A stretch of 64,000 nt of DNA from Bryopsis sp. KO-2023 (taxonomy: Eukaryota; Chlorophyta; Ulvophyceae; Bryopsidales; Bryopsidaceae), in assembly GCA_030272585.1 (NCBI GenBank), contig BSYQ01000007.1, positions 1,492,001 through 1,556,000 of the forward strand, in the 5' to 3' direction. The notes below the pieces were generated by a model. That model worked only from the letters and a program-made list of their open reading frames with translations, ran no database searches and was not told where the DNA came from. Below, piece by piece: positions 47,891-60,600 of this stretch. Each line of letters starts with the position of its first letter. Positions within the stretch are counted from its first letter, which is position 1. A program made the translations under genes and the position numbers.

Positions 47891-50800
47891 ATGGGAAGGA
47901 AAAATCCGAAGGGCAAAGAAACGAGCTCTAAGACGCGACTACTGTTTCTTTCTGTGAAGAGAACTGCACACAATATGGCTCAAGCGTTGGGGATACGGCG
48001 TTTGCAAGATTATCTGCACGTGAGGGTTTCATGTGCATCTTTGGAGCCAGTAGTAAAAAGGCCACAATTTTTTGTTTGGCATGATTTGAGTGCAGGGGGA
48101 TGAACTCCATTCTTCACAAGCACCTTGTGAAATTTGTTTCTTGAAATTGCAACCTCGATATGTGAGAATGGCTGCTGAATCCCAGCCATAAAAAACAACT
48201 GAAGAAAAAACTGGAAAAGCAATGCCAAATGCAATCATTCGAGAAATTAAAGAAAAAAAGAATGAACAGAAGTGTGACACCACAGGCTTCTTTTTCTTTC
48301 AATGTAGTTCACTCACATAGTTTAAAATTTTATTATCGATGCATGTATCTGCCAGGAATTGGAAAGTATATCAGAATCTGAACTTAGCACAACTTCACCC
48401 CGAGGGATGACCTCAACCCAACCCAACCCACCCTCCCCCCAAAAAAATAATTAAAGAACGAAGAAAGATTTACAGATGAAAACTGTTGTCATGTTGCTTG
48501 CTGAAATGGATGGGTTTTGTGTTTCGGAGGGTGCAGGGTAGAGGGGTTTTGTCAGGGAGTCCAGTATGGCTGCTTGGGAAATGTTACAAAGCCAGCGAGG
48601 ACCACGATCCGAACGACCCCCTGCCAGACGAGGTATCGACATCAACTTCAGAGTTGCGTCTTTAAAAAAATATATCTGTATGCTTTACCTGATTGGCCTG
48701 TTGTTTTCTTCCACCAAAGGCTTTTTTGTCGAGTTACTTGTTGGCATGCTTGGGCAGGTGCAGGAAAAAATGATCGAGGATTTTGCCTCGAGACTGTGGA
48801 TGACTTATCGATCAGGGTTCACAGATCTAGGTGCGAAACATTTATTTCACCGGTCCATTTCTGGGTCATTGCTCGCCTTTCAGCTTCCAGTTTTTCGATA
48901 CAAAAAATACATGTTCAAAATAGGTGGTACGGTTCTTTGCTTTGATGACTCCACTCTGTTTTTTTGGATGCTGTGTTTTCTACCAAAATAGGGATGCCAT
49001 TCCTGGACTGATGTGCGCATGCTTTTATGGTCGTCGTATGTCAGGTGTCGAGAAATTCAATAGTGATGTTGGATGGGGCTGCACCATTCGAAGCGGTCAA
49101 ATGCTTATCGCTCAGGTAAATGCAAATGCTCCATTTTTTTAAACAATGCAAAGGTTACTAAATCATCGCCAGAGATCGATCGCTCATCCAGCGGACATCA
49201 AGGTGTAAATGGTTTTGATATTGAGTGAGAAATTGAAACATGTTCTTGGCAGGCGATGCTCCACCACATGCTTGGGCGGGGCTGGCGACGGAATCTGGAG
49301 GACACCACTGATTTGGCGATGGATGAGATTTGGTCGGTCGTTGGGTGCTTTTTGGATGATGATAGGCAGGCCCTCAGCATTCACAACATCTGCTCTGTCG
49401 GCGAGAAATTTGGGTGAGGGTGCCGAAATTGAAGCGCACCGGAAATTCAGTAAAATGTCCCACGAATTTCACATCTCTGAATTCGGCCAGAGAGGCTTCT
49501 TGTTTTTCGATAATATTTGAAACCAATCAAAAATATGGGTAAGAATTGGCCCAAACAAGCGAGAAATACCACATGGGGACTTTTCTTGTGAAATTGAAGT
49601 GCTGGGTGTGATTGCAGAGTGGAGGCTGGTCGCTGGTTGGGTCCATGGGTGCTCTCCCATGTCCTTGAGGACCTGATCAACTCCTACAGACCACAAGGGT
49701 TGAAGGTTTTGCTCATTTCTCAACCTGGTGGTGGAGCCCCGTACATCAACAAAGCCAGGTGACTGTTTCGGCAATCCACACCTGATCTTCGAAATGATTG
49801 TGAATGCAATGGACGTGACAAAAAGGAACAAAGCCTCGATCTGGTTATGGCATTTCATTGTGAATCACCATCCCTTGTCGGATCTTGCTTCTGAGTGGTT
49901 TTTCTTGTTTTCTTTTTTTTCTTTTTTTTTTCTTGTGAAGGCAAGCTTTTTTCCTTGTTTGCAAGAGAAATTCATGCGCTTATTTCAATGTTTTTGTGGC
50001 CTGGACCGTAGGATGAATGAGTATTTCGCTGCTTTCCAGGAAGAAAACGGGGCAGCCTCGGATTGTCCCCAAGGAAAAGACAGCGTCTCGGATGGCTGTC
50101 CAGCAGCCGCCAGCTATTCACGAAACGACTCCTCTATCACAGATTGGGAGCTCACCGATCATAATGTCGGTGGAAGTTTCAGCGTGGCACCACAGGGCAA
50201 ACCTGGACTCGTGGTTTTAATGCCTTTGGTTCTCGGCATTGAGAAAGTGAGTGAAATGGTCCGAAAGATAGTGGATCTGTGTTTCAGCATACGGATGGGA
50301 TGAAGGAGCAGCTTCCCATGTGGTGTTGTGCGATGCTGCAGGTCCATGAGAAGTATCTTCCTCAGTTACGGGCAGTTATGGAGTGGCCTCAGAGTCTGGG
50401 AATCGTAGGGGGGCGGCCGAGCTCTTCGTTGTATTTCATAGGCTACCAAGGCGAAAACATCATCTACTTAGATCCCCATGATGACCAGGAGGTGAATTTC
50501 TGTGCCAAAAACTGTTCGATGTTTGAGTGCAGAGTGATGGGCTCAGGAACCTGTCCTGTCAGTGTGTTCCCCTTCTTCCTTTCGGCTGTATCAAGGGGAT
50601 TTGCCATCCCCTGAACCACGTTTTGTTTTTTTGTATCTTTTGGATCGATCCTCTTTCTATTTGTGTTGCAGAAACTTCTAAACTACCCTGTCTGCCAGAT
50701 TGACTGATTTCGAATATATGTCTGAAAGTGTGTGTTTCATTCATGATCAGGTTGCCCTCACAGGAAATTATGAGAGTTATTTTTGCCGTGATCTTCGACA

Positions 50801-51250
50801 TATGCCCATATCATCGATCGACCCCTCTCTCACGATTGGGTTCTATTGTGAATCGCCAGGTACCTTCCTTTTTGAGTGCTTTGGTTGGGGTGGTTAAGAA
50901 ATCTAATGGCATATTTTTCTCATTGAAAAATTAACCCATCTGAGGACCAGACCAGGCCCCACATGTTTTCTGAAAGGAAGTGGTGTGGTTCGAGAAAAAT
51001 AGACGAGTGTTTGGAGTGACAGGTTGATATCGGTTTTTGTGGTTGCACAGAATCTTTGCAGGACCTCGTCTATCGGCTGGAGAGGCTGGAGCAAGATGTT
51101 TCTCAAGGCGTCCCCTTGGTGACTGTCACAGACGCCAGCATTAAATATCCTGATGATGATGATGATATCGACGTCAAAAGCGATGATGATGATGAGGAGG
51201 AGGATAAGGGGGCTTCCAATGCACATGGAGACGATTGGGAACTCCTGTAA
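47891..51250 (+). CDS. ATG4: autophagy cysteine protease ATG4
   Basis: It processes and delipidates ATG8. Ten exons: 47891-48019, 48537-48632, 48758-48830, 48992-49115, 49253-49413, 49618-49758, 50012-50246, 50342-50491, 50751-50859, 51051-51250; about 472 aa. Landmarks: SPVWLLGKCY; FASRLWMTYRSGF; the catalytic Cys in SDVGWGCTIRSGQMLIAQ; GRWLGPWVLSHVLEDL; LVVLMPLVLGIEK; QSLGIVGGRPSSSLYFIGYQ; and the catalytic Asp-His in IIYLDPHDDQ. The whole C54 triad is present. Between GWGC and the preceding block is an insertion (GLMCACFYGRRMSGVEKF). The C-tail is very acidic (runs of Asp/Glu) and ends in DDWELL, an ATG8-interacting WxxL motif. The junction 48830/48992 is out of phase by one base, next to a GGG run; a missed exon or base error there is likely. 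Confidence 0.92.
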
Positions 51251-51649
51251 AGAGTGCCTTATGTTTTGGAAAGGCTTTTTTTTGTGTACTTTATATATGT
51301 GTAGATGAGAAAGGGTGGCAAAAAGGCAAGGTTATTAACATGCGGACAAAATTTGGAGGTGGGGATGGGTCGATCGGTTTTGGGGTTGTGGTTAGGATAG
51401 GATTGGGGATGCAAGAGCAGGTGTAAAAATGTGTAATACTTTTTTGGGGGTTTTAGGGGTGGTTCTGAGTTGGAATCCTTCCGTGTAAGCAAAATTGTGA
51501 TTTGGTCGAAATGATTCCTGGCATCCCACCTCATTATGTGATCATCTCGTTGACTTTCTCTTGGGCATTAAACACCTGCACGATTTTGTGGTGTCATTGA
51601 AAGTCTGCCTGGGGGTCGATCGGGTGCTCTTTTGTGTTCAATTGATCTG
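51251..51649. other. intergenic region, ATG4 to CFAP46
   Basis: 399 bases between stop and start on the same strand. It holds the ATG4 3' UTR, with TGTAA words near 51420-51440, and the CFAP46 promoter. No other gene. Confidence 0.5.
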
Positions 51650-54600
51650 ATGGCTGACGTGGTAAGATACGAACTGCGGAAATGCAAGGACCGTGGGGAA
51701 CTGGAGTCTCTGTATGCGCGTTTTGCGGGATATTTAGACCGAACGCCGTTCATCGACCCCCCGACGCACAACACACTCGTTGTTTGCGCGGAAGTTGCGA
51801 TCGAGGTACCCCACCGCAACACACTGGCACCCGCATGAGCAAAGCACAAGTTTTCCCTTTCTTTTTTGGGGGGAGCGATATGGTTCGGTGATTCTCTGAT
51901 CTTCGAATTCCTGTGAAGGTTGGACATCTGGCTGCTGCACAAGATGCCCTTGATCGTTATTTTGAGGGTGCGGACGGGTATGTAGCAAATCTCGGTGGCC
52001 GTAAAATCGTTTCGGAACGAAACACCCAGACGGTTGTGGACTTTTTGCTGTGAATTTTCAGGATTCGTGATCAATATTTGTGCCGAGCTCTGTTCGCACG
52101 AGCCTTGCTCCACCACTATCAAACCAAGCATCTGAAGGTCTGCCGACACCATTCTTTCAGTTGCCTTGGAAAAATTGTTCCCAGAGGAAGAAGCAAAACG
52201 CCTAACAATCTCAGAAGTGTCGTTTGATAGGGAAAGGATCTCGTTTCGAATACAATAGAAGGAATTTCGTACATATTGGAAGCGCTCAAGGTCGCTGCTG
52301 GAAACGATCGGTAGGCTGTTGCTAGCATGTAGTTCGTGATTGATGTGGTTCGTGGGACCAAGTGCTGAAAAAATATGTGTGTGTTTTCTTGAACAAGGTA
52401 TGCGTTTTTGGTTTACAATGGAAGCGTTCATTTCTGGCACATATCGAGACCGTTACAGCGGGAATGTCTGCGGAAGCATCTTCTCGAGTCACAGCAAGCC
52501 GTCGTCGAGGTAGTGTCCTCTGGGTGCATCCTTTTGGAATAGACATCCTCCAGCTTTAACGAATTGCACTCTTTGTCAGGCCCTCGAACAAGTTCCAGCC
52601 CCAGAAGCATGGAAAGTGCGAAACAAAATCAATCTGGCGTTGTGTTTCGCCGAAGCAAACCAGCTGGAGAACGCGAGCAAGGCACTCGATTCCGTTGCAC
52701 CGCTGGAGGAAAAGATAGACATGTCGCTGAAGGTAAAAGCGTGTTTGTGTTTTGGGCCAGATATTATCAGAGCGTGCGTGCACGCAGCCTGCTGAAGGAT
52801 GTGCTTTCGTCCGCAGAGGCTTCTCTACAGGTGTCGAGTGCACATTGGCTGTGTTACTGGGAAGGTGAAGGGTGCAGTGAAATTCGAGCAAAGCGAATTG
52901 ACGGCTACAGGAAATATTCAATTGGTTAAGAGTAGCGCCCTTCCACTGGAGGAGGTAGAAAAGCTACTGACCGCCGCTTGGGAAGAGGTATTCGACTAAT
53001 GCATGTGTTTCGCTGCAACCCAAATTAACAAATGCATGGTGCTTGTGTTGATGTGTGCAAGGATACTGTGGAGGTTGAGTTATGAGTTCTGTTTCTGTGA
53101 AACAGGTGGACCCGGCTCCTGACGGCCCAACAAAAGATGTGCCCCTGAACGTCGTCGCGGCCATTGGATGGGCGGCGGCGCTTAAGGGAATCACAACGCT
53201 CGCGAAGAAGTGTGCAACCAGATCATCTGCATCGCAGGTATTTGCTCCAGCTCGTCAAGCAGCCTTTGGACCAATATGTTACATCGTTACCAAACGCGAG
53301 GCGTGGTTGATTCGCTAGGATGTTGCACCTCGAGCGTGGGCTGCGTTGATCGAAGCTCAACTGGCCATTCTTGATCTTGGCGACCACAAGGAAAGTCTTA
53401 CCAAGCGGGCTGTTGATGCTCGGATCGTCACTCTAGCCACTTGCGAACGCGCAATGTCAGATTTCTTAAGGATAGAGGATGTTCATGGGGTGCAGGAATC
53501 ATGCCGCTTGATGTGGAATGCAGGTAGACCCACCCTGCCTCTACTCTCCAGGACAATGTCCCTGTTGAGAAAAGCATCATAGAAGGGATGAGTTTTATGG
53601 GTTCGTTAGTTGGCTGAAGTTGCATTCGATGTGCTGTCAGGTTTACCTCTGCTACAAGACAATCTAAGGCACCACATCAAGAAGTCCTTTGCCTCAGCCT
53701 GCAGAGCACTCGCCACCATTGACAGCCCCCTTCACAAGCTTCGAATTCAATTCCATCTGGAGGTTTCAAAATGCGATGCAAACGATGAGCTCGTTCTCAA
53801 GGTAACGCATTCCGAAGCCACGTAATCAACAAAGGTTGCTATTTTGGAGGGAAATTATTATTTTTTTCCTTGCTGTGTGTGGAAAAATGCACATCATGAT
53901 GTGATTCTGCAGGCGAGGGATGAAGTTCGCAAAGCATGTGCTCTGGATTATGTGGCAAACCCCGAAGATGCTGAGAAGCATGGTTACGAGCGACCGCTGG
54001 ATCGGCACTTGGAGCCCTTCGAGAGAGTGAGTTTGAGTCTGACCATTGTATTCGCACTTCCTCAAGGTTTGCATGGTGAATGCCACAGAAAATTGATATG
54101 GATGCATTTGATTGGTGGGGTGGCTGGAACTTTGAACAGGGTCTGACTTTGCGGACGAGTGGAGCTGACGAATGCCGGTGTGTCGAGGATGAGGTGCTGT
54201 TGCTGATAGAAAGGGCAAAGGAGTCCAGCAGTCCACACGTCAAAGAAGACTGCTTAAAGAGGCACGAGTATTTCTGAGTGGTATTTGTGTTTGCAAGTTC
54301 CTAATCTTGCTTTATTCAAGGAAAACCCCTCTGAGCAATGGAAAGTACTGCCAATGGAGCTAAACTTTTTTTTTTTTTTTTTTTTGGGGGGGGGGTGGAG
54401 AAAAGAGGGGGGTTAGGCATTTTTTGAACAGTCCCTGATGAATGCCAATCTATTGCTGAAATCAAGGCTTACGTGGTTTTTTTTTCCATCGTCCAGGGCA
54501 ATGGATGCTTTGGAGCTTCTCCCTCTGACAGAGTGTAACGAAGACGGTGGTACAGATTGCCTGCTTGCTGATAAATTGCTGTGCAGGAAAAGGTGTTTGT

Positions 54601-57600
54601 TGTGGGGAAGTCTTATCAAATGTGCCTGGTCGGTGCACCTTCAAGAAATTGTCAGAGCAGCCGCTCCCTATGCACTGAGGCCACCCTGGAACCCCGAAAC
54701 CGACTATGAAATGGCACTGCTTCAGGTTGATACTCTCACATGGGCTTCCTCCTCGAAAAAACAATCCTGACATGAGCTTTCCTGGCTTTAAGGAAAAAAA
54801 AGAATATCGTTTCTTTCTGTGAAATATATATTTTTGTGAGAAAGGCTGCCGGTGGAGGGTTTTTTTCATGGGGAAGGAGGTTTTTTCAGTCTGTTTTTTT
54901 TTTTTTAATTTCAGGTTGAGGTGGGTTTTCTTGAAGCTGAAGCGTGTGTGGTGGCGCTCAAATCATCTGGAGCTGAGGTGGTCCCATCGCAATCGGAAGT
55001 GGAAATGAACTACAGCGAGAAAGGGATGAGATTGTCTGCCACAAACACAGAGGAGTTGAAGGCCAATGTGCTAATGGTGAGCAGAAAAAAACATAACAAT
55101 AACTAGAAAACATACCAGGAAAAACTGCGCATCAGGGTTTGGCCATTGAGTGCTCCCATCGAATCCTGCTGGTGGTTTGTGACAGTCCGTGCTGCAAGCA
55201 ATGAAAACTGCTGAAGCTGCTAAGGAAATCGCAATGGTTTCCAATGGGGGCGCCTGTGCCTGGAACTACTACAAGCCTCTGATAAAGCAGTGGCGATTTG
55301 CTGAACTGGGAAATGCGATGTCGGATGTTTTGGAGATTCTTATGCAAGTTGAAGTCGGGGGAATCGATCCCATGCTGTTGTGTGATCTTGCGGAAACGCA
55401 TCTGAAATCCTTGGAGCATCGGTATTTGCTGGGTGCTGTTGGGCAGCCGGAGAAAACAGAGGGTGGCAGGAAAGAGTCTATTCCAGATTTGCTGAGCGTG
55501 AGAGCTGCAGCAGGTACAGAGATTGAAATCAAAAAATATATTAATAATAATTTAAAGAAAACATAAAGAAACAAAGGAAGAAACCTCAGAGGATTTGAGA
55601 TGGGGGGTCACAGTGAAACATCTATCATATTTTCCTATTCTTCCTATTTTTTTGTTTTCCTATTTTACAACACATCGAATATTCCTACGAGGCCGTAGGA
55701 TGACTAATCATCAAAATAGTGAAAAAAACGCTTGTTCGCAATGTAAGTTCCAATTTTTACTTCTGCTTTTTTTTTTGATGATCCTGATTCCCGATTTTGA
55801 TTTCTTTTTCAGGGAAACTGGAAAGTCTCGAAAAAGGCGACACTGCTCTGATCGATTCTGCAGTTGACCTATGCAAAAGATTTGCTGAAAAATACAGTGA
55901 AACCTTATCCCAGGAGTTGATAGAAACCATATCACGAATAGAGAGCCTCAAAGCAAATGGCACTGCCAAGGAGGGAATAGCTTCCAGCACTTCGAAAACC
56001 GGACAGGTCAAACAAGTTCCTCAGAAAAACAAAGCAAAAGAAAACCTGTCGGTGAATTTGGAATAATGGCTCAACATTGCTTTCTTTTTAATTCGACCGT
56101 TGATACGATTTCCTTTTGCAATTCTTTTTTACCTTTCCGTCTTGCTGTTGCAAGCCCTTCGATGAAAGGATTCTTGGTCAGTCATGTGTGGTTTTTTTTT
56201 CAGTTATTTTTTCTTTTCTTTTCACGCATGCATATGCTTGCATGTGAGAAGAGGGTGCATCTGATCAATGATTGTCAATCAATCGTTTTTTCCTGTTTTC
56301 TCTTCTCTGCGTAGTTTGTGGCGATTCTATCCAGCCTGGCATCCCCATCCACACAAAGAACCACCTCGGAAGACTTGGGTGAAATCAAAAAGGCGATTCA
56401 AATTCTCAGAGATCAGGACATCACCGATTCCGAAATGTGGAGCAAACTGGGGCGAGCTTGTGTTCGAGCATGCCATTTTGGGGAAGCGTTGGATTGCGCT
56501 GAGGTGGCTTTGAAAGCTTTGCCTGATGAAATCACACCGGAATCTATTCTCTACAAAAGCGATTGCGGAAGGATCTCTGACAAAGAGTGGCATTGGCTGG
56601 CGGTGGCCGAGCTCGTCATGGGCCAGGTTGATTCAAAATTTTCATGGTTTTCTCGTAATTCAAATGACAGTTGGATCGATCAGATGAACACAGAAGAAAG
56701 CATTTGAGCATTTCTTGTGCTTTTTTCCGCCATGGCAGGCTATGGTTGGCCTCCTTGAGGCTGGATCTCAAGAAAAACCTGTTGAAATAGACGTCAAGAA
56801 GACGGCAATGGGGCATTTTGTGGTCGCCACAAGATTTTCCAGCTTCGTTCATGCGATAGATCTGATGGACAACCTGGCTGTGTGTGCATGGAACATCGCC
56901 AAAGATTTTGTCAGCGTCCCCGGACTCATTTGCACTCTTTCGGAGCCTCTGACAGACCTGACTGAGCTTCTCAACGCCTCTCCTATTCCTAATGGACGTG
57001 TGCAGGTAATTGATGGACCATTTCTTTTCATCGAGACTGAATTCATTGGACCTCCCAACGTTTCGTTGAGGATCTTTTTAGCCTTTTGTTTTGTTTTCTA
57101 GGTGGGCTTATCTTGCCTGGTGCTTCAGCTACACTTGACTCAGGGTAGCTATCAAGAGGGTTTGCACCACGCTCATGCTGCCATTCAAGCCACCCCAAAA
57201 TCTGCTCAACGGCCTCTCATTCCTTACAAAATTCAGCTGCTCAAGGTGCTGGGGACAGGGGTCAAAGAGGAAATGGCCCAAGTCATGGAATATCAGCTGG
57301 AAAATCAATCTTTCGCATGGAGCACTTTTGCGGATCTTTTCGCAGCCCCAACAGATCAGCTGGAAGCGAGAAGAAAATCGCTGGAATTGTCGATGCCCAG
57401 CCCATATATAAATGCTCATTGCAGACTCGATTATGCTGAATGGCTGCACACAGTTGCAAGGGAATCTGATGAAGCTGTGTCGATTGCGCTATCCACCGGT
57501 GAAAAGAGTGTCAACGATCTAAGCAACTTGAGTCTGGTGAGGAAGTGTTAAACTGACCCGAATCATCCACCCCCAAATGCATGTATTACACTTCGTTTCG

Positions 57601-60600
57601 AGGACTAGCTTCATGATTTGACGTGAAATGCACCTGGAAAAAATCAGGAGAGTGAGATCGTCAGCAGATTGCCGTTCTCCATTTCGAGAATTGTGTGGGG
57701 GTGCTGATAGGTTCAGAAATGCGACATTTTGTGTCGATGCCATCTTCTCCTTTATCGAATCGCGCAAGATGAGAGGACCGGTTTCGAGCATCTGATGGCC
57801 GCTTATGAAGCTTGCTTGAAAATTCTGACAAGTACACTCACAAATGCATGTGCTGGAGAGAATGATGTTGAAACAGGTGATACGAATGGAGTCTTGTTGA
57901 TGGGTACAAAACTCATCATCACAATCATTTTGTCATTATCAAGTGTCATTATATAATCACTATGTCATCATCAAATATGATTATGTCATCATCAAGTGTC
58001 ATTATCTTTCACCACAATGACACAGCCATGGTCAAAATCGTTTCCAAAAGGTCAATGCAATCACCCTATCACAGAAAGCATAAATATCTTCATTACCAGC
58101 AACATGTGTTTTTTTTTCCTTCCACACAGAGGAAGAAGCTGCAGACGTCGAAGTCCCATGTTCCTTGACAGAATGGATCACTTTCACGCTGTCTGACATA
58201 GCCACCAACAGGATTTCCAGTTCAACGAATCACACCTCGGTTCTGAACGTGCAATCAAAGATTCTGGCGGAAAGATTTGAAAGTCTCCTCGATGTTCTGG
58301 CCAAAGAGTTACAAGCTGGTGGATGCCAGATGCAATGCATCCCAATTTTGCATCTGCATTTGATATTAGCAAAATGTGTGATAAAGTGTGAGGTGGGCCA
58401 ACAAAAAATATTACAAAGCAGCAGCACTAGTTGAGATTTTCTGTCACTGTGGGGACACCCAAGGTCAGGAATACCAATGCGAACAAATGAATCTGTTGGT
58501 TTTCTTTTCCAATCCAGATGCTGTTCACCATGGTGACCCTGAGACTTGCTTCCACTCTGAAAGGGCTTGGGCTTTCCGATCATGCCGATTCTTTCGAAAA
58601 AAGAGCTGGCAAGTACTGGGAAATCGATGAGCCCATGCTGGACTCCCTTCATGATTACATGGAATCTCGAAAAGCTGCTGCATCTTGGTCGACACAGATA
58701 ACAAGGGATGGCCGAAACGACCCCAGTGCCGTTTTGCATCGCATGAGATCCTACGAGTTTCTGTTGTTTGTTGGGGGCCACCTGTTGGCGACAGACAGGC
58801 CTGGTTTGGCCGAGCCGATTCTTGTGGTGGTTTTGGAAGCAGCAAGGTTAGGAAATGAGTAAAGAAAGGGATGGAAAATGCATGATTGATAAGGTCATTT
58901 ACGCAAACGGATTAATCTTTCTGAAAAAAAATGAGAGGGGATCCATGTTCAGCATTTCAACTGAAAAACTGAAACAGAAACTGGAACTGAAAAAAACTGA
59001 AAAACTGAAAAAACTGAAAAAACTCAAAAAACTCAAAAAACTCAAAAAACTCAAAAACCTGAAAAAACTGAAAAAACTGAAAAAACTCAAAAAACTCAGA
59101 AAACTCTGAAAAAACACTGAAAAAACTGAAACTGAAAGTGAGAAGTAGCAGTTGGGTATATGAGATGTGGTGTCGGCATCTGTGATTCTCAGGGCACACG
59201 ATGACAGGGCGTCCCAAGCGTGTTGCCTAGCCCATCTCGCAGACTGTGGACTGATGCTTGGCAATCCAGAAAAGGCTCTGGCAAATGTCACAGCTGCATT
59301 GGAGTACGATGGTGGGGATGTGGAGTTTTGGGAGCTGGCTACATACGTGTTTGTTGAGGCTGCCCAGACGTCGAAGGCAACCATGGAGTGCGTCGAAAAA
59401 ACCATCAAGACAGCACTCCATGTCCTCCACGATGCCAGGTGATTTCTTTTTCACAAAAACTAGATGAAAATTGAATGGGGAAAACATTACGTACGGAATC
59501 ATGTGAGTGCCGCTGAACCACAGTTTTTTTCGCCAAGGATAATGGATTGCCCCCCCCCTCTTATAAAAAAAGTAAAATAAGTATGAAATTTTACTTCACT
59601 TCTCTTTTCCATCCAGGGCTGATTAAAAAAAACTTGATAATTTTTTTTTTCTGTGTATATGTGTATTTTTCCGATTGACATGCAATGGATCTTGATACAG
59701 GTCCAAAGACGAGCGTTGCAGGCATCTGGATCGATTGGAAGCATTTTTGCAAAAATCTATGGGAGACATCAAAATCATGGAATTTGTTCATGATGGCATG
59801 CCGGAGATGCATCAATGCGCTATGGGGCACTACAGGTATTACAGTTTTCTTGTACAGCCCACATGACAGCAAATCCATATATATTTTGTATATATGGACA
59901 AGTTTTTGAACCTGATGCGCCAGTCCTGGTAGTTTATGAACGCTCGTTTCGAATACATGCATCAAAGATGCGTGGCACCTCTTTCTGGAAAAAAAATGTT
60001 CTACTTTTTTTTGTTTGCTTTGCTCGTTTTGTTCGTTTATTTTGAGCAATAAAGACGAAACCTGGTGCCGATGAAAGTGAAACACGATGCAGAACCTCCT
60101 TTGAGTTGCTGAAGAGGAGTGGTCAAATGGAAATCGTGGATGCTGCTGAGGCTCTGTGCCATGCAATCACTGTTACTCCGACCACCGAAATCGATGGCCG
60201 TCCACTGCTAAGAGATCAAAAGGCAGCATGGGAGGTGCGAAAATGCCAATACACGACACTCTGAAATATGAGTCATGTTTAGCTGGAGATGTGCATTGAG
60301 GGTTTTATACACGCGTTCCAGATTATCGCATCAAATTGGGGAAAAGAAAAGACTGTGAGTTCAAGTGAAAAAAACAGCACACACCAAAACGAAACAGAGG
60401 GAAGGAGTTCAGATTCCCCCTCCCCCCCCAAAAAAATTGATACAATGATCAATTTTTCTTGTCTTTCTTTTTGTCGGCACTTTTTTGCCACAGGGTGCAG
60501 AAGCAGTGCTGTCGACCATATCTGCTAGGGCAGACCCGGGAGGTGCATTCGATGGTCTGACTTCACCAAGCTCCAGGAAGCTGGTGCAAGTGAGGATGAA

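Noticed and set aside
51568-52440. Minus-strand frame of 290 codons
   Set aside because: Antisense to the first CFAP46 exons, which join in phase and match the family.
58855-59109. Frame encoding a Lys-Leu repeat peptide
   Set aside because: It lies in an intron between two in-phase exons and is only a nonamer microsatellite.
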